This document shows, piece by piece, positions 51,858 through 59,926 of a stretch of 64,000 bases of DNA (position 1 is its first letter; every line of letters starts with the position of its first letter). The translations under genes were made by a program, and so were the position numbers. The notes under the pieces are model-generated. The model saw only the letters and a program-made list of their open reading frames with translations. It was not told the origin of the DNA and made no database searches. The DNA lies in assembly GCA_964651245.1 (NCBI GenBank), contig CAZYVI010000010.1, positions 62,001 to 126,000 on the forward strand, written 5' to 3'. The stretch is from Avedoeria sp964651245. Its GTDB lineage: Bacteria; Chloroflexota; Anaerolineae; Epilineales; Epilineaceae.

Positions 51858-52837
51858 GCGCGGCGCCGCTGCCGACGCGCCGCCTCGGCCGTACCGGCCT
51901 CGAGGTGTCGGCGCTGGCGCTGGGGACGATGCAGTTCGGCTGGACGGCCGACGAGGCAGCCAGCTTTGCCGTCCTCGACGCCTACCTCGAGGCCGGCGGC
52001 AACCTGATCGACACCGCCGACATCTACAGCCGCTGGGCCGACGGCAACCCCGGCGGCGTGAGCGAGCGGATCGTCGGCCGCTGGCTGGCCGACCGCGGCG
52101 TGCGCGACCGGGTCGTGTTGGCGACCAAGGTCAAGGGGCGGATGTGGGACGGGCCCAACGGCGAGGGGCTGTCGCGGCTGCACATCCTGCGCGCCTGCGA
52201 CGACAGCTTGCGGCGGCTGGGCGTCGACCACATCGACCTCTACCAAACCCACTCCTGGGACCCCCAGACCCCGATCGACGAGACGCTGCGGGCGCTGGAC
52301 GACCTGGTGCGCGCCGGCAAGGTCCGCTACATCGGCGCCTCCAACCTGCCGGCCTGGCACCTCGTCGAGGCGCTGTGGCGCAGCGACGGGGCGGGGGTGG
52401 CCCGCTACGACAGCGTCCAGCCCAACTACAGCCTCGTGCGCCGCGCCGAGTTCGAGGCCGAGTTGGCGCCGGCCTGCGCCCGGTTCGGCGTCGGCGTGAT
52501 CCCCTACAGCCCGCTGGGCGGCGGCTTCCTGACCGGCAAGTACCGGCCGTCGTCGCCCGGCGGTGCGCCCGACGGTCCCCGCGCGGCGCGCATCCGCGAG
52601 CGCTACGTGAACGACCGCGGCCTGGCCGTTCTCGACGCGCTCGACGCCGCGGCCGCCGACCACGGCGCGACCTGCGCCCAGGTGGCGCTGGCCTGGCTCC
52701 TCGCCCAGCCGAACGTCACGGCGCCGATCGTCGGCGCCAACACCGCGGCGCAGCTGCGCGAGATCCTGCCGGGCGCGCAGCTGGCGCTCGACGCGGCGGC
52801 CCTGGCGCGGCTCACCGAGGCGAGCGCGGGCTGGTAG
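51854..52837 (+). CDS. Aldo/keto reductase
   Basis: 327 residues. The (beta/alpha)8 family signatures are LGRTGLEVSALALGTMQFGW, the catalytic Asp-Tyr in NLIDTADIYSRW, Lys in LATKVKG and His in YQTHSWDP. The NADPH site includes IPYSPLGGGFLTGKY. It reduces aldehydes or sugars; the substrate is unknown. The GTG start overlaps the lipoprotein stop. Confidence 0.92.
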   Translation: MSAAPLPTRRLGRTGLEVSALALGTMQFGWTADEAASFAVLDAYLEAGGNLIDTADIYSRWADGNPGGVSERIVGRWLADRGVRDRVVLATKVKGRMWDGPNGEGLSRLHILRACDDSLRRLGVDHIDLYQTHSWDPQTPIDETLRALDDLVRAGKVRYIGASNLPAWHLVEALWRSDGAGVARYDSVQPNYSLVRRAEFEAELAPACARFGVGVIPYSPLGGGFLTGKYRPSSPGGAPDGPRAARIRERYVNDRGLAVLDALDAAAADHGATCAQVALAWLLAQPNVTAPIVGANTAAQLREILPGAQLALDAAALARLTEASAGW

Positions 52838-52895
52838 CCGCCACGGGCGCGTCGCGGGCGCGGCCGCCCCGTCGAACGTCGTCGCCGCGGGGCGC

Positions 52896-54107
52896 CTAGC
52901 GCACGCGGTACTCCGCCTTGCAGTTCAGCCGGACATAGGCGAACAGCCGCGTCGCCCCATCGGCCACCCGGGGGTCGGCGTCGGACTGGAGCGCGGCGAG
53001 GTCGGGCGTCCGGGTCGGGCAGAGCGACCGGAGCCAGAGCCACTGCGGCGCGGCCGGGTCGGTGTACGTCGGCAGCAGCGGCCGCAGCGACGCGGTCGAG
53101 GCGTTCCGCAGCAACGTGTCCCAGGCCAGGCGCCGGACCGGATCGGGGTCGCCGAGGCGCTCGGCGAGGGCGGCGATCAGCTCGGGCTCGAGGAGCACCG
53201 GCGCCGCGGCGAGGAACGTCGCCTCGGCGAAGGCGGCGCGCGTGGCCGCGTCGCCGTGCGCCAGGCCGTCGGCGGCGATGACCTGGAAGGCCGAGGGCAG
53301 CCGCGGCTCGACCAGCGCCGCCGGCGCCGTCGCCGCGGCGCCGAGGCGCGGCCGTAGCGCGGGCGTCGCCAGGGCGTGGGCGGTGAACGTCGCGGCCGGG
53401 TCGCCGGTCAGCCACCAGACCGTCGCCGCCACGCCGTCGCCGGCGGCGGCGCCGTCCGCCGCCAGGGCGGTGAGCAGCCGCCGCGCCAGCGACGCGCGGC
53501 TGCCGGCCGAGAGCACCGGCGCGCCGCGGTCGCGGGCGCGGTCGGCCACGGCGCGCGCGGCGGCGCCGTCCGGGACGGCGGCGTCGAGCAGCGCCTCGCG
53601 CTCGGCCGGCGAGGCGTAGCGGTGCGCCTCGAGCGTCAGGGCATTGTCGAGCGCCGCCGGCGATGCGACCGCGGCGGCGGCCCGCGCCCGCCAGGCGGCG
53701 CCGCGCAGCCGCGGCCCGGCGATGGCCAGGGCGGCGCCGGCCACGAGCAGTGCCGTCGCCGCGCCTCGCTGCCAGCGGCGCGGCCGGCGGCGCATCACCC
53801 AGGCGGCCACGATCGGGATCGGGGCCAGCGCCAACGCCAGCCAACCCAGGCCGCGCGCCAGCCCGGTGAGGGCCAGCGGCGCCCGGAAACCCATCAGGCC
53901 CAGCCAGAGCCCCAGCTCGGCGCCGAGGAAGAAGGCCGGCGCGGCCGCCGCCATCGCCAGCAGCTGCCAGCCGACGGTCCCGAACTCGCGCTCGCCCGGG
54001 CTCGGACGCCAGCGGGCGGCGATGAACGTGGCCAGACCCGCGGCCACGCCGGCCACGGCGGCCAGGGGTTCCAGCTGCAGCCAGAGAACGAGGGACGGGG
54101 TCGACAT
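52896..54107 (-). CDS. Membrane protein with HEAT-like C-terminal region
   Basis: 403 residues. Four predicted membrane helices in the first 135 residues (for example LAAVAGVAAGLATFIAARW) precede a soluble Ala-rich helical domain that looks like degenerate HEAT repeats, with WDTLLRNASTASLRPLL near the end. CTGGAG precedes the ATG. I do not recognise the family. It is downstream of mobA on the same strand but separated by a terminator. Confidence 0.6.
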   Translation of the reverse strand: MSTPSLVLWLQLEPLAAVAGVAAGLATFIAARWRPSPGEREFGTVGWQLLAMAAAAPAFFLGAELGLWLGLMGFRAPLALTGLARGLGWLALALAPIPIVAAWVMRRRPRRWQRGAATALLVAGAALAIAGPRLRGAAWRARAAAAVASPAALDNALTLEAHRYASPAEREALLDAAVPDGAAARAVADRARDRGAPVLSAGSRASLARRLLTALAADGAAAGDGVAATVWWLTGDPAATFTAHALATPALRPRLGAAATAPAALVEPRLPSAFQVIAADGLAHGDAATRAAFAEATFLAAAPVLLEPELIAALAERLGDPDPVRRLAWDTLLRNASTASLRPLLPTYTDPAAPQWLWLRSLCPTRTPDLAALQSDADPRVADGATRLFAYVRLNCKAEYRVR

Positions 54108-54270
54108 CGATGGCTCCAGGAGCGCAGCGCGCCGCAGGGCACGCCGGCGACCGCAAGACGCGCCGACGCCGGGCGCCTCGGCGCGGCGTCGAGACGAGGT
54201 GTACGACCGGTTCGGCGCGACGGTAGCGCCGCGCGGCGCGCGCCGCGCAGGGCAACCGCCTTAGAGGGCC

Positions 54271-54311
54271 TAACAAAACCACACGGCCTCGGATCTCCAC
54301 GGGGCCGAGGC
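54271..54311 (-). terminator. Rho-independent terminator of mobA
   Basis: On the minus strand GCCTCGG (54311-54305) and CCGAGGC (54292-54286) form a 7-bp stem with a 12-base loop, followed by the T-rich tract GTGTGGTTTTGTT (54285-54273). This is the only stem-plus-T-tract terminator I found in the window. Confidence 0.6.
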
Positions 54312-54341
54312 ACGTCGTCGCGCCGGCTTTGTGAGGGACTC

Positions 54342-55085
54342 TTAGCCGCGCGGCCGGTTCAACCGCTGTGCGGCCGCGGCCAGATCGCTGAGGGTGTTGA
54401 CGTTGAGAAACGACCGGCCATCCGGGTCGGCCGGCCGCCAGCGTTCCGGCGGTACGACCACCGACGGGACGGCGCTGGCCAACAGTTGGGCTGGCGCCGG
54501 TCCGCCGGCCAGCAGCCGCTCGATCGCCGGGACGCAGCCGCGGCGGTAGGCGGCCAGCAGCGGCTGGAGACCGCCTGCCCCGGGGTCGGGCGACGGGCCG
54601 GCCGCGGGCAGCGCCTGCGGCCCGGCGTCCGGCACGGCCGCCAGGGCGGGGCCGACGGCGTCCGCCAGCAGCGCCAGCAGCGCCGGCTGGACGAGCGGCA
54701 GGTCGCAGGCCACCACCAGGCAGAGGTCGGTCGGCGCCGCCGTCAGGCCGGCGTGCAGCCCGGTGAGGGGTCCGCGGGCCGGCAGCCGGTCGACGACGAC
54801 GGGCACCCCGAACGCGAGGAAGCGCGCGTCGTCGTCGTGCGCGACGACGACGCGGTGGGTCGTCACCGCCGCCAACGCCTCGAGCACCCACGCCAGCAGC
54901 GGCCGGCCGGCGAGCGCGAGGAAGGCCTTGTCGATGCCCATCCGCCGGCTGCGACCGCCGGCCAGCACGACGCCGGTGGCCGGCTCGGCGCCAAGGCGCA
55001 GCGGCGCGGCCGCCGGGTCGATCACAGCGGTGGCGTCCGGCGCGGCGACCGGCCGGCCGCGCGGCGCCGGGAGGGGGCGGGGCAT
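54342..55085 (-). CDS. mobA: Molybdenum cofactor guanylyltransferase
   Basis: 247 residues. It attaches GMP to molybdopterin to make bis-MGD. The nucleotide-binding motif VVLAGGRSRRMGIDKAFL is at about residues 38-55, and VVACDLPLV supplies the metal-binding Asp. The C-terminal FLNVNTLSDLA is also a family feature. The ATG at 55085 is used because the longer frame (from 55235) overlaps the divergent asnB start and promoter. The ModBC-like transporter at 38.4-39.9 kb would provide the metal. Confidence 0.88.
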   Translation of the reverse strand: MPRPLPAPRGRPVAAPDATAVIDPAAAPLRLGAEPATGVVLAGGRSRRMGIDKAFLALAGRPLLAWVLEALAAVTTHRVVVAHDDDARFLAFGVPVVVDRLPARGPLTGLHAGLTAAPTDLCLVVACDLPLVQPALLALLADAVGPALAAVPDAGPQALPAAGPSPDPGAGGLQPLLAAYRRGCVPAIERLLAGGPAPAQLLASAVPSVVVPPERWRPADPDGRSFLNVNTLSDLAAAAQRLNRPRG

Positions 55086-55211
55086 GGCGCGATGGTGCCA
55101 CAGGGGCGCGAGGGCGACCACATCGGCCCGGTCGGCCCCCGTGCCGGCGCGTTCGCCGACCCTGTCGCCGGGGACGGCCGCGCCGCCGCCGCCGCGCGCC
55201 GCGACCGTCCC

Positions 55212-55217
55212 TATAAT
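55212..55217 (+). promoter_or_regulatory. -10 box TATAAT, 7 bases before asnB
   Basis: A perfect TATAAT followed by CGCCGCC and the ATG at 55225, with no Shine-Dalgarno. A leaderless transcript is predicted. Confidence 0.6.
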
Positions 55218-55224
55218 CGCCGCC

Positions 55225-57258
55225 ATGTGCGGCATCTACGGCGTCGTCGTCCGACCCGGCGCGGCCATCGATCCGGCGCGCGTGGCGGCGATGGGCGCGG
55301 CGCTGGCCCACCGCGGGCCGGACGATGCCCACAGCTGGACGGACGGCACGGCGGCGCTGGGCGCGACGCGGCTGTCGATCATCGACGTCGCGGGCGGCCG
55401 GCAGCCGGTGGCCAACGAGGACGGCTCGATCGTCGCCTGCCAGAACGGCGAGCTCTACAACTACGCCGCGCTGCGGGCCGAGCTGGCCGCCGCCGGCCAC
55501 GCCTTCGGCAACCACGGCGACACCGAGGTCCTGCCGCACCTCTACGAGGCGGACGGCCTCGACTTCGCGCGGCGGCTGCGCGGCATGTTCGCGGCTGCGA
55601 TCTGGGACGCCCGCCGCGGCCGATTGGTGCTCTCGCGCGATCGGCTCGGGATCAAGCCGCTGCACTACGCCGAGAGCGACGACGGCCTCTGGTTCGCCAG
55701 CGAGATCAAGGCGATCCTGGCCGCCGGCTACGCCAAGCGCCTCGACCCGCAGGCGCTGCACGACTACCTCAGCCTCGACTACGTGCCCGGGCCGGCGACG
55801 ATGTTCGACGGCATCCGCAAGCTGCCGCCCGGCGCGCAGCTCGTCTGGGACGCCGGCGCGCCGCGCGGCCGGGCGCTGGGCGTGCGGCAGTGGTGGTCGT
55901 GGCCGGCGCAGCGCGGCGCGCCGGCGGGCGCCGCCGACCGCGCCGCGCTGCCCACCGCGCTGCCGCGCAGCGAGGACGGCTGGGTGCGCGTGGTGCGCGC
56001 CGCGCTCGAGGACGCCGTGGCCGCCCACCTGGTCAGCGACGTCCCTGTCGGCGCGTTCCTGTCGGGCGGGATCGACTCGAGCGTCGTCGTCGCGCTGATG
56101 CAGCGGCTGAGCGGCCGCGTCGAGACGTTCGCCGTCGGCTTCGACGACGCGTCGTACGACGAGCTGCCGTACGCCGAGCGCGTTGCGGCCCACTGCGGCA
56201 CGGTCCACCACGCGACGATCGTGCGCCCGGCCGCCGAGGCGCTCGTGCACGACCTCGTCACGGCGTTCGACGAGCCGTTCGCCGACTCCTCGGCCATCGG
56301 CTCGTGGATCGTGGCGCGCGAGGCGGCCGGGCACACCAAGGTCGTGCTGTCGGGCGACGGGGGCGACGAGGTCTTCGGCGGCTACGTCATCTACCAGGCC
56401 GACCGCCTGGCGGCGATCGGGCGGCGGCTGCCGTCGCTCCTCACGCGGCGTCTCCTGCCGTCGCTCGCCCGCGCCGTGCCGGCCTCCGATCGCAAGATGG
56501 CGCTCGACCTGCGGCTGCAGCGCTTCGCGCGCGGCATCGCGCTCGACCCGCTGGCGGCGCACCTGGCGTGGCGGGAGATCTTCGCCGAGGACGCCAAGGC
56601 GACCCTCTACGCCGCCCACGACACTGCACGCCTCGGCGCCCACGACACCGACCACCCATCCCACGAGGGCCTGGACCCCGGATCCCACGCCCGTGTAGGG
56701 GCACGGCATGCCGTGCCCTCCCCCGCCGTCCGCCCCACCCTCGACCTACTCCGGGCCGCCCACGACGCCTACCCCCATGCCGACCCGATCAACCGCCTCA
56801 TGGCCGTCGATGCCTCGATCAGCCTCGTCGACGACATGCTCACCAAGGTCGACCGCACGAGCATGGCCCACGGCCTCGAGGTTCGGGTGCCGCTGCTCGA
56901 CCACCCGCTCGTCGAGTTGCTGGCGCGCGTGCCCGACGTCTACAAGGTCCGCCCGATCCACCGCGGCCTCGGCCTCAAGCCGCTCCTGCGCCGCGTCGCC
57001 GCCGACCTGCTGCCGGCCGACATCGTCCGTCGGCCCAAGGCCGGCTTCCACGTCCCGATCCCGGGCTGGCTCAAGGGCGAGCTCCGGCCGCTGCTCACCG
57101 ATGTCCTGTCGCCGGCGCGGGTGCGGCGCCAGGGCATCTTCGATCCCGATGCGGTCGATGCGCTCGTCCGGGCCCACCTCGACGGCCGCCACAACCTCAG
57201 CCGCGAGCTCTGGGGGCTCTTGATGTTCGGGCTGTGGTACGAGCGGCATCTGGCGTGA
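55225..57258 (+). CDS. asnB: Asparagine synthetase (glutamine-hydrolysing) with inserted segment
   Basis: 677 residues. The N-terminal glutaminase starts MCGIYG (Cys2, after Met removal the nucleophile). The synthetase domain has the PP-loop SGGIDSS (from Ser280) and SGDGGDEVFGGY. It makes asparagine from aspartate using glutamine and ATP; some relatives amidate cell-wall or secondary products. About 38 residues (465-502) between conserved blocks look inserted: low in hydrophobics, rich in His/Asp/Pro, and encoded partly by the palindrome at 56699-56718. The rest is intact, so activity may persist. The gene is predicted leaderless. Confidence 0.9.
   Translation: MCGIYGVVVRPGAAIDPARVAAMGAALAHRGPDDAHSWTDGTAALGATRLSIIDVAGGRQPVANEDGSIVACQNGELYNYAALRAELAAAGHAFGNHGDTEVLPHLYEADGLDFARRLRGMFAAAIWDARRGRLVLSRDRLGIKPLHYAESDDGLWFASEIKAILAAGYAKRLDPQALHDYLSLDYVPGPATMFDGIRKLPPGAQLVWDAGAPRGRALGVRQWWSWPAQRGAPAGAADRAALPTALPRSEDGWVRVVRAALEDAVAAHLVSDVPVGAFLSGGIDSSVVVALMQRLSGRVETFAVGFDDASYDELPYAERVAAHCGTVHHATIVRPAAEALVHDLVTAFDEPFADSSAIGSWIVAREAAGHTKVVLSGDGGDEVFGGYVIYQADRLAAIGRRLPSLLTRRLLPSLARAVPASDRKMALDLRLQRFARGIALDPLAAHLAWREIFAEDAKATLYAAHDTARLGAHDTDHPSHEGLDPGSHARVGARHAVPSPAVRPTLDLLRAAHDAYPHADPINRLMAVDASISLVDDMLTKVDRTSMAHGLEVRVPLLDHPLVELLARVPDVYKVRPIHRGLGLKPLLRRVAADLLPADIVRRPKAGFHVPIPGWLKGELRPLLTDVLSPARVRRQGIFDPDAVDALVRAHLDGRHNLSRELWGLLMFGLWYERHLA
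56617..56730 (+). repeat. Inserted in-frame segment with a 20-bp perfect palindrome
   Basis: The segment encodes residues 465-502 of asnB. It contains GGGCACGGCATGCCGTGCCC (56699-56718), a perfect palindrome preceded by CCGTGTAGG, resembling the REP-like palindromes of the GTAGGGGCACGGCATGCCG type found in some bacterial genomes. A direct repeat GCCCACGACAC also occurs at both ends of the first third. It is the only copy I noticed here. Confidence 0.5.
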
Positions 57259-57267
57259 GCGCGGGAC

Positions 57268-57300
57268 GGGCGGCGCGGGCGCATCGCACCCGCGCCGCCC
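57268..57300. terminator. 12-bp perfect hairpin between asnB and the convergent membrane gene
   Basis: GGGCGGCGCGGG (57268-57279) pairs with CCCGCGCCGCCC (57289-57300) around a 9-base loop. Sitting between convergent genes, it may act on both transcripts. There is no T-tract. Confidence 0.55.
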
Positions 57301-57328
57301 GCCGGACGACGAACGCCTCGCTCCGCCG

Positions 57329-57757
57329 TCAGCCCTCGCGGTAGAGCCAGCCGGCCACGTACGCGCCGACCAGCGTCACAATGATGCTCGGCACCATCGA
57401 CACGCCGATGAGCGACCACTCGAAGACGTCCATGCTGGCCATGCCGGCCATGATCGGGACGCCGGCGACCCACAACAGGGCGCCGGCGATGAGGGCGGTG
57501 CGCATCCCCGCGCCGAAGCGCGGCCGCATCGCGGCGTAGGTGAACGCCAGGGCGATGCCCATCAGCACGTAGGTGCCGGCGAACACGGCCAGGTCCCCGA
57601 GTCCGCCCTCGGTGAACGGCGGCAGCCCAAGCCGCTCCATCGCCGCGTTCCAGCGGTCCGCCAGCAGCGTGCCGGTGATGAGCATGTCGAGGGCCACCAT
57701 CACGATCCCGGCGGCAACGCCTCCGATGAGCACCTTCTTGCCGTTGATCCCAGCCAC
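57329..57757 (-). CDS. Four-helix membrane protein of unknown function
   Basis: 142 residues with about four membrane helices: VLIGGVAAGIVMVALDMLI, LAVFAGTYVLMGIALAFTY, TALIAGALLWVAGVPIMAG and VPSIIVTLVGAYVAGWLY. GTG at 57757 with AAGGAGGAA 8 bases upstream is the best start. The upstream in-frame extension to 58096 is low-complexity and would run across the MFS gene, so it is rejected. No family is recognised. Confidence 0.65.
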   Translation of the reverse strand: MAGINGKKVLIGGVAAGIVMVALDMLITGTLLADRWNAAMERLGLPPFTEGGLGDLAVFAGTYVLMGIALAFTYAAMRPRFGAGMRTALIAGALLWVAGVPIMAGMASMDVFEWSLIGVSMVPSIIVTLVGAYVAGWLYREG

Positions 57758-57794
57758 GTCGTGCGTTCCTCCTTGCGCATCGTCGGACCGCCCG

Positions 57795-57822
57795 TTGACG
57801 GCCCGTGCGCGGCGAGTATCCT
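57795..57822 (+). promoter_or_regulatory. Promoter of the frameshifted MFS gene
   Basis: TTGACG, 16 bases, TATCCT, giving a leader of about 34 bases to GTG 57863 with GAGGA between. The layout matches the brnT promoter. Confidence 0.5.
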
Positions 57823-57862
57823 CCCCGCCGCCGCTGCGCGCAACCGCTTCCCCGAGGACGAC

Positions 57863-59129
57863 GTGGGCCATCGCCTGCCCCAGCGCCCGCCGCTGCCCGC
57901 CACCGTTCTCGCCCTGTCGGCGGCGAGCTTCCTGCGCGACGTGGCCAGCGAGATGCTCACCCATCTCGTGCCGATCTTCCTGGCCGAGACGCTCGGCGCC
58001 CGGACGGCCGTCGTCGGGCAGGTCGAGGGGGCGGCCGCTGGCCAGCCTCACCAAGCTGGCCAGCGGCCGCCTGTCGGACCGGTTGGGCCGCCGCAAGGGG
58101 CTGACGGCCGCCGGCTACGGCGTCGCCGCCGCCGCCGTGCCCGTCCTGCTCGCCGCCGCGTCGTGGCCGGTCGTCCTCGCCGCGCGCCTTCTCGACCGGC
58201 TCGGCAAGGGCATCCGCACGGCGCCGCGCGACGCGCTGCTGGCCGACGCGACCCCGCCCGCGGCGCGCGGCCGCGCGTTCGGCCTCCACCGCGCCGCCGA
58301 CAGCGCCGGTGCGTTCGTCGGGCTGCTGCTGGCCCTGGCGATCGTCTGGCGGCGCGACCTCGGGGCGCTGCCGCTCGATGCGGCGACGTTCCGGACGATC
58401 GTCGGTTGGGCGATCGTGCCCGCGGTCCTGGCGGCGGTCGTCGTCGTCGGCGGCGTGCGCGAGTCAGTCCGGCCGCCGCCGGGCGACTCGGCCGTCGGCG
58501 GGGCGCGCGGCGAGCGGGCGGCGCCCTGGTCGTGGCGGGCGCCGAGCCCGTTCGCCCGCTTCGTCGTCGTCACCGTCCTCTTCACGCTGGCCAACGCCAG
58601 CGACGCCTTCCTCGTGCTCCGGGCGCGCAGCCTCGGCGCGTCGCTCGTCGAGGTCCTGGCGCTCCTGGCCGTGTTCAACCTGGTATACGCTGCCTGCTCG
58701 ACCTGGGCCGGCGGCCTGTCGGACCGGGTGCCGCGGCGGCGGCTCGTCGTCGCCGGCTGGTCGATCTACGCGCTCGTCTACCTCGGGTTCGCGTTCGTCG
58801 ACGACGCCGGCTGGCTGTGGGGACTGTTCGCAGCCTACGGCCTGTACTACGCCCTGACCGAAGGCGTCGCCAAGGCGATCGTCGCCGACCTCGTGCCCGC
58901 GGCGCGGCGCGGCGCGGCGTACGGGGCGTACCATGCCGCCGTCGGCCTCACGGCCCTGCCGGCCAGCGTGCTGGCCGGGGTGCTGTGGCAAGGCGCGGGC
59001 ACGTGGGACGGGTTCGGGCCGCGGGCGCCGTTCGTGGCCGGGGCGGGGCTGGCGCTGGCGGCGGCAGGGCTCATGGCGGTGTGGGTGACGACAGAGCCGG
59101 CCGAATCGTCGTCAGCGGCGGCCGCCTAG
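57863..59129 (+). pseudogene. MFS transporter interrupted by a frameshift
   Basis: An MFS permease of the type with EGxAxxxAS...GRLSDRLGRRK. The N-terminal part, from GTG 57863 to about 58036, reads in one frame (FLRDVASEMLTHLVPIFLAE), and the rest, from about 58038, in another (LASLTKLASGRLSDRLGRRKG to the end). The junction falls in a 16-bp perfect inverted repeat (58031-58070). Compared with the family, about five bases seem lost between the conserved EGAA and LASL. The remaining protein has the expected helices, including WGLFAAYGLYYALTEGVAKA. Sequencing error remains possible; if real, the gene is probably dead. Confidence 0.75.
58031..58070. repeat. Perfect 16-bp inverted repeat at the MFS frameshift
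   Basis: GCGGCCGCTGGCCAGC (58031-58046), 8-base loop CTCACCAA, GCTGGCCAGCGGCCGC (58055-58070). The frame change lies within the left arm, the pattern expected of a templated quasi-palindrome correction. Confidence 0.8.
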
Positions 59130-59918
59130 CGACCGCCGCGCACTTCGCCGCGCGGCGGTCGCCAGCGTCAGGCCGACGAACCGCACCAGCCGCAGCTGCC
59201 GCCGCCAGCGCCACGGTTCGTTCAAGAGGCGCCACAGCCAGATCAGCCCGAGGCGGCGGACGATCAAGGGCGGCCACGGGCTGACGCCGGCGATGAAGTC
59301 GAACGTCCCGCCGACCCCGATGCCGACCGGGATGCCGAGCCCAGGCAGCGCATCGTGCAGCCAGATCTCCTGCGCCGGCGTGCCATACGCCACGAGCACG
59401 ACGTCGACGGGCGCCGCGGCGGCCAGCGCGGCGCGGACGGCCGCCGCGTCCGAGGCGCGCGGGCTGCCGGCGAACGTGCCGGCGATCGTCAGCCCGGGGT
59501 GGTCGGCGGCCAGCCGGGCTGCGGCGCGATCGGCCACGCCGTCGGCCGCGCCGAGCAGGAACACCCGCCAGCCGGCCGTCGCCGCGGCGCCCGCTAGGCG
59601 CACCGTCAGCGCGCTGCCCGGGACGACGGCCCGGATCGGCGTCCCGAGCCGCCGCGCCGCCCAGCGGATCCCGACGCCGTCCGGCGTCGCCAGCGCGGCG
59701 GAGGCGAGCGCGGCGGCCAGGGCGGGGTCGTGACGGGCTTGGACGACCATCTCGGGGTTGGGGGTCGCGACGACGTGGCTGCGCCCCGACGCGCGCCCGT
59801 CGGCGATGAGCGCGGCGACGCGGTCGACGGCCTCGTCCATCGTCACGTCGTCGACGCGCGTCCCGAGGACGTCGATCGCGCCGCCCGCGCCCGCGGCCGT
59901 CCGCCGTTCAGGTATCAT
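59112..59918 (-). CDS. WecG/TagA/CpsF-family glycosyltransferase
   Basis: 268 residues. Family motifs include HVVATPNPEMVVQARHDPAL, TPDGVGIRWAARRLG, FLLGAADGVADRAAARL and GVGGTFDFIAG. These enzymes transfer ManNAc or related sugars to lipid-linked intermediates in capsule, teichoic acid or exopolysaccharide synthesis. It is divergent from the sugar-phosphate transferase at 59927, and its ATG at 59918 sits in that gene's -10 region. The two probably act in one surface polymer pathway. Confidence 0.87.
   Translation of the reverse strand: MIPERRTAAGAGGAIDVLGTRVDDVTMDEAVDRVAALIADGRASGRSHVVATPNPEMVVQARHDPALAAALASAALATPDGVGIRWAARRLGTPIRAVVPGSALTVRLAGAAATAGWRVFLLGAADGVADRAAARLAADHPGLTIAGTFAGSPRASDAAAVRAALAAAAPVDVVLVAYGTPAQEIWLHDALPGLGIPVGIGVGGTFDFIAGVSPWPPLIVRRLGLIWLWRLLNEPWRWRRQLRLVRFVGLTLATAARRSARRSLGGRR
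59913..59918 (+). promoter_or_regulatory. -10-like TATCAT, 8 bases before the sugar transferase ATG
   Basis: TATCAT overlaps the start codon of the divergent WecG-type gene. No Shine-Dalgarno is present for ATG 59927, so the transcript is probably leaderless. Confidence 0.45.
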
Positions 59919-59926
59919 CGCCGGCC

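Noticed and set aside
51860..52860. Selenoprotein with in-frame TGA near aldo/keto reductase or other redox genes
   Set aside because: All reading frames there end normally; no family alignment continues past a TGA codon.
54181..54260. Possible structured RNA or riboswitch between mobA and the membrane gene
   Set aside because: Only one convincing hairpin, best explained as the mobA terminator; no conserved riboswitch core was seen.
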